DNA of 35,239 bases from JAGORY01 sp964517585 (GTDB lineage: Bacteria > Patescibacteriota > Gracilibacteria > Peribacterales > Peribacteraceae), in NCBI GenBank assembly GCA_964517585.1, contig CAZFCB010000009.1:1-35239 (forward strand), written 5' to 3'. Both the position numbers and the translations under genes were made by a program. Numbering within the stretch: position 1 is the stretch's first letter; every line of letters begins with the position of its first letter. This document shows positions 31,755 to 35,239 of the stretch, in pieces. A model generated the notes under the pieces. It ran no database searches, was not told the DNA's origin, and saw only the letters and a program-made list of their open reading frames with translations.

Positions 31755-32549
31755 ATGTTTCATCTATTCCCTTCACGAGAAATAGCTGTATCAGTTGGCC
31801 CAATCCTTGTGCACTGGTATGGCATTATGTACGCAATCGCGTTTCTTTTCGGTATCTGGTTGTTGCCACGTCTTTTGAGCATCGCGAAGATTTCTCTTTC
31901 TCATCAGGAACGTGAAACGATGACACTCTGGGTTTTTCTAGGCGTTCTCCTCGGTGGCAGACTTGGTTTTGTAGCATTCTACGGAGGGACGTATTTCTTC
32001 GAGAATCCTGCGAAGATCTTCGCAGTGTGGGAAGGCGGCATGTCATCTCACGGTGGTTTTTTGGGAGTTCTCTTGGCAATGCTCATCTTTACGAGTCGAA
32101 AACATATCGATTTCTTTCGCCTCACCGATGTTCTTGTCATACCTGTCGCCATCGGGCTTGCACTTGGCCGGCTCGGCAATCTCATCAACGGAGAGCTGTA
32201 CGGAACCGTGACACATGTTCCTTGGGGTATGCAGTTTCCAGGAGCTGATGAACCAAGGCACCCAACACAAATCTATGCGATCATGAAAGATCTCAGTATT
32301 ACATGTGTTTGTTTTGTGCACCTGTATCGCAATAGAGAAAAGAATATCCCTTCAGGACGTACGACAGGAATTTTTCTCGTGCTCTACGGAATACTCCGTT
32401 TTGTCGTTGAAATCTTTCGTGATCAACCGTACGGATTTGTTCATCTGTTTGGCCTTAGCGTGAGTCGTGGCCAACTTCTTACGATCCCTATTTTTCTTGC
32501 AGGCGTGGTCGTGCTGTATGTAAGGCGCAAAAGTTCAAAGAGCTTGTAG
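31755..32549 (+). CDS. lgt: Phosphatidylglycerol--prolipoprotein diacylglyceryl transferase
   Basis: First enzyme of lipoprotein maturation: adds diacylglycerol to the lipobox cysteine. 264 residues with seven membrane segments. Family marks: VHWYGIMYAIAF, the MSSHGGFLGVLL loop with the catalytic His, and the Lgt signature GRLGNLINGELYG followed by PRHPTQIY and a final SRGQLL. All are intact. It serves the four lipoproteins in this window. The 3' end overlaps the murE-like gene by 15 bp, tail to tail. Confidence 0.96.
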   Translation: MFHLFPSREIAVSVGPILVHWYGIMYAIAFLFGIWLLPRLLSIAKISLSHQERETMTLWVFLGVLLGGRLGFVAFYGGTYFFENPAKIFAVWEGGMSSHGGFLGVLLAMLIFTSRKHIDFFRLTDVLVIPVAIGLALGRLGNLINGELYGTVTHVPWGMQFPGADEPRHPTQIYAIMKDLSITCVCFVHLYRNREKNIPSGRTTGIFLVLYGILRFVVEIFRDQPYGFVHLFGLSVSRGQLLTIPIFLAGVVVLYVRRKSSKSL

Positions 32550-33842
32550 TTCTTGGATGACAATATCTCGTTCGTTCCACGGGATTTGGCCTGTGCTGAC
32601 CCACATGGTTGTGTCGCTTCCTTTACCACAAAAAATAACGATATCTTCTTTTCTTGCCTTATGCAGAAGATACCGAATGGCCTCATGTCGGTCGAAAATT
32701 CTATGAGCCTCAGTCTTCGTTTGATCAATGCCAGCCCATACTTCATCAATAATCTTTTCGGGGTCTTCTGTGTACGGATCCTCGTTTGCGACGACCATGA
32801 TGTCAGCATACGTACTGACAATTTTTCCAACAACCGGGCGTTTTTCTTTCATGCGATCACCACATGAACCTGCTAGGACTAAGAGTCTTCCGTTCGGAGG
32901 AAGCGATGTCTGCAGAGTCGAGAGTGTGGAATCGTATGACTGCGGCGTGACGGTAAAGTCGATGTAGACAGGAAATGCTTGCCCTGCATCGATACGTTCC
33001 ATACGTCCGGGGATGCCCTTGAATGTTGAAAGGGCCACAACACATTCACATAGAGAAACATTCAGGCTATGAGCGCATCCAATGGCGCAAAGCGCGTTTG
33101 TGAGATTGAATGATCCTGAGATGGGCATATGCAGTTCATGAACACCTTCCTCTGCAGTGGAATGAAGATTTGCACGTACGTCACCTGTTTTTGCTTTCGC
33201 CTCAGTGATCCAAAGACCACTCATATGGTCGTTGTCTGGTGCAGCCAATGCATGCTGTGAGGAATAGTTAATTCTCCAAGGAGCGGAAATATTGCTGAGT
33301 GTCTCGAAGCTACGGTCATCAGCATTGAGTACGGCAACACCCGAATCTTTACGGAGCATGGAAAAAAGTCGAGACTTTGCCTTTAGATATTCGTCCATCG
33401 TTCCGTGGTAATCCAGATGTTCTTCCGACAGATTGGTAATCCCTGCGACCATTGGCCATGTAAAACTCACCCTGCCTTGCAGAAGTCCATGAGAAGAGCA
33501 TTCAAGGACGACGTGTGTACACTCTGCCTGAACACATTGTTGTAAGAACTTTTGTACAATAAATGGAGAAGGCGATGTTTTTTGGGTCGGGTTCCATGTC
33601 ACCTGTTCTCCAATCTGGAAAAATGCGGTAGAAAGTGCACCGCATTTCTTTCCGTTCGCATTCAAGATGTGCGCAATCATCCCAACTGTTGTCGTTTTGC
33701 CGTCCGTTCCGGTGATCCCGATCACAGTAAGTTTCCTTGCGGGAAATCTATACAGAAGTGCGGCAATGAATGCCTTGCTTCGATGATACGACAGACGAAC
33801 AAGTGATGTTTCAGGGATCAGTTTCTTGAGTGCCTTCTTCAT
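32535..33842 (-). CDS. murE: MurE-like Mur ligase
   Basis: Adds the third amino acid to UDP-MurNAc-L-Ala-D-Glu in wall precursor synthesis. 435 residues, shorter than the usual ~490: the N-terminal UDP-binding domain is mostly missing, since the ATP loop GITGTDGKTTT already lies at ~42-52. Family marks: TNLSEEHLDYHGTMDEYLKAK, NADD, and late NEDPYTEDPEKI where MurE has DNPR (diaminopimelate) or DNPA-like (lysine). The amino acid added cannot be told from this. The start overlaps the ribF stop as ATGA. The stop is TGA. Confidence 0.85.
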   Translation of the reverse strand: MKKALKKLIPETSLVRLSYHRSKAFIAALLYRFPARKLTVIGITGTDGKTTTVGMIAHILNANGKKCGALSTAFFQIGEQVTWNPTQKTSPSPFIVQKFLQQCVQAECTHVVLECSSHGLLQGRVSFTWPMVAGITNLSEEHLDYHGTMDEYLKAKSRLFSMLRKDSGVAVLNADDRSFETLSNISAPWRINYSSQHALAAPDNDHMSGLWITEAKAKTGDVRANLHSTAEEGVHELHMPISGSFNLTNALCAIGCAHSLNVSLCECVVALSTFKGIPGRMERIDAGQAFPVYIDFTVTPQSYDSTLSTLQTSLPPNGRLLVLAGSCGDRMKEKRPVVGKIVSTYADIMVVANEDPYTEDPEKIIDEVWAGIDQTKTEAHRIFDRHEAIRYLLHKARKEDIVIFCGKGSDTTMWVSTGQIPWNERDIVIQELQAL

Positions 33843-34231
33843 GGAAGAAGCATACCACGGGCTTCCACAATGTCCTGTTGAATTCTCTTCACGAGCTCTG
33901 CAGGAGTCGGAAAATCTTCAATCTCTCGGATGTATCCCACAATCTCAATGTCCGCAATTTCCGGAATCTCTGTGACAGTTGCGTCGATAATGTGAACCTC
34001 AAAGGCAACGGAGTCCTTGAAGACTGGCCTTGAGCCATAGTGCATTGCACCCATGTACGTTTTCTCATTCAGCGTGATACGACACGCATAAATTCCGTAC
34101 GCTAGATCTTCTGGTACCACGGACAAGTCGATATTGATTGTTGGTACGCCAAGGCCTTTGCCTCGCCCCCTCCCATGGACGATATTTGCGTTTCGTATCC
34201 AAAGTGATGTCTGCAAGGTATGGGGATGCAT
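33839..34231 (-). CDS. ribF: Stand-alone riboflavin kinase domain
   Basis: Phosphorylates riboflavin to FMN. 130 residues, only the C-terminal half of the usual bifunctional RibF (~310). Marks: VHGRGRGKGLGVPTINID (normally GxGRxLGxPTANI), then YGIYACRITLN, RPVFKDSVAFEVHIID and a final QQDIVEARGM. The FAD synthetase half is absent, so FAD must come from another enzyme or be imported. Its TGA stop overlaps murE by four bases (ATGA); TACAAT lies 6 nt before the ATG. Confidence 0.9.
   Translation of the reverse strand: MHPHTLQTSLWIRNANIVHGRGRGKGLGVPTINIDLSVVPEDLAYGIYACRITLNEKTYMGAMHYGSRPVFKDSVAFEVHIIDATVTEIPEIADIEIVGYIREIEDFPTPAELVKRIQQDIVEARGMLLP
33849..33854 (-). promoter_or_regulatory. Possible internal -10 of murE
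   Basis: TATGCT preceded by TGG (extended -10), exactly 6 nt before the murE ATG, inside the last codons of ribF. murE may thus be both coupled to ribF and separately transcribed. Confidence 0.45.
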
Positions 34232-34237
34232 GAATGA

Positions 34238-34243
34238 ATTGTA
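34238..34243 (-). promoter_or_regulatory. -10 element of ribF, leaderless geometry
   Basis: TACAAT on the minus strand exactly 6 nt before the ribF ATG. Confidence 0.65.
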
Positions 34244-34278
34244 CGCAAAAAATCTTCGTCGTGCGACGTAGTGAGTGT

Positions 34279-34716
34279 TTAGGCAGCAAGCGCCATTGCC
34301 TGCTTTTCGGCGTCATCACGGACACCACGAATTCTTGTAAATAACTCTGCAAAGCTCTCTCTGCTTTTGCCTTGAGCTTTCACGTCGATTGCTTGCCTGA
34401 GGGCTGTGACACTTCCCCGAACGTCTGCAGCGTTTCTCATGCCACCTGGAAGAGGTAGAGGAATGAGCATGGCAGCTTGCGCACCGAGCTTGAGCGTACT
34501 TCCGAGCACGGAAAATGACTTCTTCCAAATGTAATTGGAAATTGCGCTAATATTACTGAAAGGCAAAAGTGCAATTTCTTTTACAGTCTCTCCTACCGTT
34601 GAGCTCGCTTTGTCGAACACATCTTTTCCACCCTTTCCGGCATCGGAAATTCGTTTCAATGGGTCCTTCACATTGATTCTATAAGCTTCGCCGGCTAGTT
34701 TTTCGATTCCAGCCAT
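34279..34716 (-). CDS. Protein of unknown function, helical
   Basis: 145 residues from the ATG at 34716. Amphipathic helices throughout, with a mildly hydrophobic middle (SVLGSTLKLGAQAAMLIPLPLPGG) that may contact membrane. No cysteine and no signal peptide. No motif I recognise. The open frame runs 32 codons further upstream, but the consensus TATAAT 6 nt before 34716 lies inside that extension and fixes the start. It diverges from the gene at 34793. Confidence 0.6.
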   Translation of the reverse strand: MAGIEKLAGEAYRINVKDPLKRISDAGKGGKDVFDKASSTVGETVKEIALLPFSNISAISNYIWKKSFSVLGSTLKLGAQAAMLIPLPLPGGMRNAADVRGSVTALRQAIDVKAQGKSRESFAELFTRIRGVRDDAEKQAMALAA

Positions 34717-34722
34717 GTATAT

Positions 34723-34728
34723 ATTATA
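34723..34728 (-). promoter_or_regulatory. -10 element of the 34716 gene, leaderless geometry
   Basis: Consensus TATAAT preceded by TGG (extended -10), exactly 6 nt before ATG. Confidence 0.7.
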
Positions 34729-34774
34729 CCACAGTATTGTATTTATACAAATTCCCAGAAAAGAGTATTTAATG

Positions 34775-34780
34775 TATAAT
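34775..34780 (+). promoter_or_regulatory. -10 element of the 34793 gene
   Basis: Consensus TATAAT, 12 nt before ATG at 34793; the mRNA leader would be only about five nt. Confidence 0.55.
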
Positions 34781-34792
34781 AATAACATAAAT

Positions 34793-35239
34793 ATGGAATC
34801 AGATTTCAACACAAACAGGCAAGATTTTGCCTACCATCTCTGTATAATTCTGGATAGTAGCTCCGATGTAGCAAGAAAATTGCTAGCAGCACGAACGCTA
34901 CATGGTTCCGAATTTCGAGATTCATTGCCAGAAAGTGCACTTCCGAAATTAATCAGTGCAATCAATCAAGAACTTGATTCAGATTTGAGAGTTGAAATAA
35001 TCTTTCTCATGCTTTTGCACTGGCCTGTAAACGAGTTAGTTATTAGTGAGGTTCGTAAATCTGTCGCCCGTGGAGAATACAGAGTCCTCGAATATCTTAT
35101 AAGTGACTCTTTGCAATCCAATGGTTTACTTGAGACAAAGGAATATTCTGAGATTATTGGTGGTATTCCCTTGAGACTTGACGATAGTCATTCGACAGAA
35201 AAAGAAGTCCTACGGCTACTTCACTCTGCTCTCCAGTAC
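34793..35239 (+). CDS. Unknown helical protein, N-terminal 149 codons (cut by window edge)
   Basis: Open from ATG 34793 to the window end without a stop. Acidic and Leu-rich, with helix-pair patterns such as ARKLLAARTLHGSEF and LPKLISAINQELDSDLRVEI that recall HEAT-like repeats. No catalytic motif visible. Base composition is more A+T-rich than the conserved genes to its left, which may indicate a different history or just a poorly constrained gene. No family assigned. Confidence 0.6.
   Translation, partial: MESDFNTNRQDFAYHLCIILDSSSDVARKLLAARTLHGSEFRDSLPESALPKLISAINQELDSDLRVEIIFLMLLHWPVNELVISEVRKSVARGEYRVLEYLISDSLQSNGLLETKEYSEIIGGIPLRLDDSHSTEKEVLRLLHSALQY

Noticed and set aside
1..35239. UGA recoded as glycine (Gracilibacteria/Absconditabacteria code)
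   Set aside because: TGA ends purD, tmk, murE, ribF and the 14637 gene at family-appropriate lengths, and no conserved enzyme is interrupted by in-frame TGA.

Overview
The window looks like a compact chromosome segment of a Patescibacteria (CPR) bacterium, most likely of the Peregrinibacteria/Peribacteria type. This rests on gene content and style, not on a marker tree: short spacers, convergent genes sharing stop codons, DUF5671, LemA/TPM, PKD and Ser-rich secreted proteins, and short versions of several enzymes. TGA serves as a stop in purD, tmk, murE, ribF and the 14637 gene, and every conserved enzyme reads through intact, so the code is standard (not the UGA=Gly code of Gracilibacteria/Absconditabacteria). 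I see no insertion sequence, prophage or CRISPR array.

Layout. 1-149: start of mnmA (tRNA thiolation). 226-2514: DUF5671 membrane protein and prfA. 2740-6468 (minus): Ser-rich secreted protein, purD and purF (first two steps of de novo purine synthesis). 6738-9612: typA and a short CBS-MgtE Mg2+ transporter, convergent with folD, followed by tmk, a 63-residue protein and the groES-groEL operon (minus). groES has a perfect CIRCE operator lying over its promoter. 13737-15530: two unknown divergent genes. 15546-15765: hairpins, tRNA-Leu(CAG), and a palindrome abutting a copy of the tRNA 5' end. 15827-18210: VOC protein, msrB and a putative Na+/H+ antiporter. 18622-23213: O-antigen-ligase-like/TPR membrane protein, a lipoprotein and an ABC exporter. 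23343-30667: PrxQ peroxiredoxin, then a run of envelope genes (Sel1 lipoprotein, LppP/LprE-like lipoprotein, LemA, TPM protein, beta-rich secreted protein, LppX/LolA-like lipoprotein, six-PKD membrane protein, 32-residue membrane peptide). 30648-34231: tsaD, lgt, a MurE-like ligase and riboflavin kinase. 34279-35239: two divergent unknown genes, the last cut by the window end.

How they fit together. Lgt supplies the lipidation needed by the four lipoproteins found here; the MurE-like ligase and O-antigen-ligase-like protein add wall and surface-polymer functions. PrxQ and MsrB form an oxidative-damage defence set. PrfA, TypA, TsaD, MnmA and tRNA-Leu are translation functions.

The most striking signal is in gene starts. 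About 20 of about 37 genes have a -10-like hexamer (commonly GCTAnnAT or TATAAT) ending 5-9 nt before ATG, and in 13 the gap is exactly 6 nt. This is the geometry of leaderless mRNA. Most remaining genes have a G-poor, pyrimidine-rich leader rather than a Shine-Dalgarno sequence. Other unusual points are a thymidylate kinase P-loop without its lysine, an altered PurD N-terminal loop, the duplicated tRNA 5' end, and a tiny membrane peptide coupled to the PKD gene.
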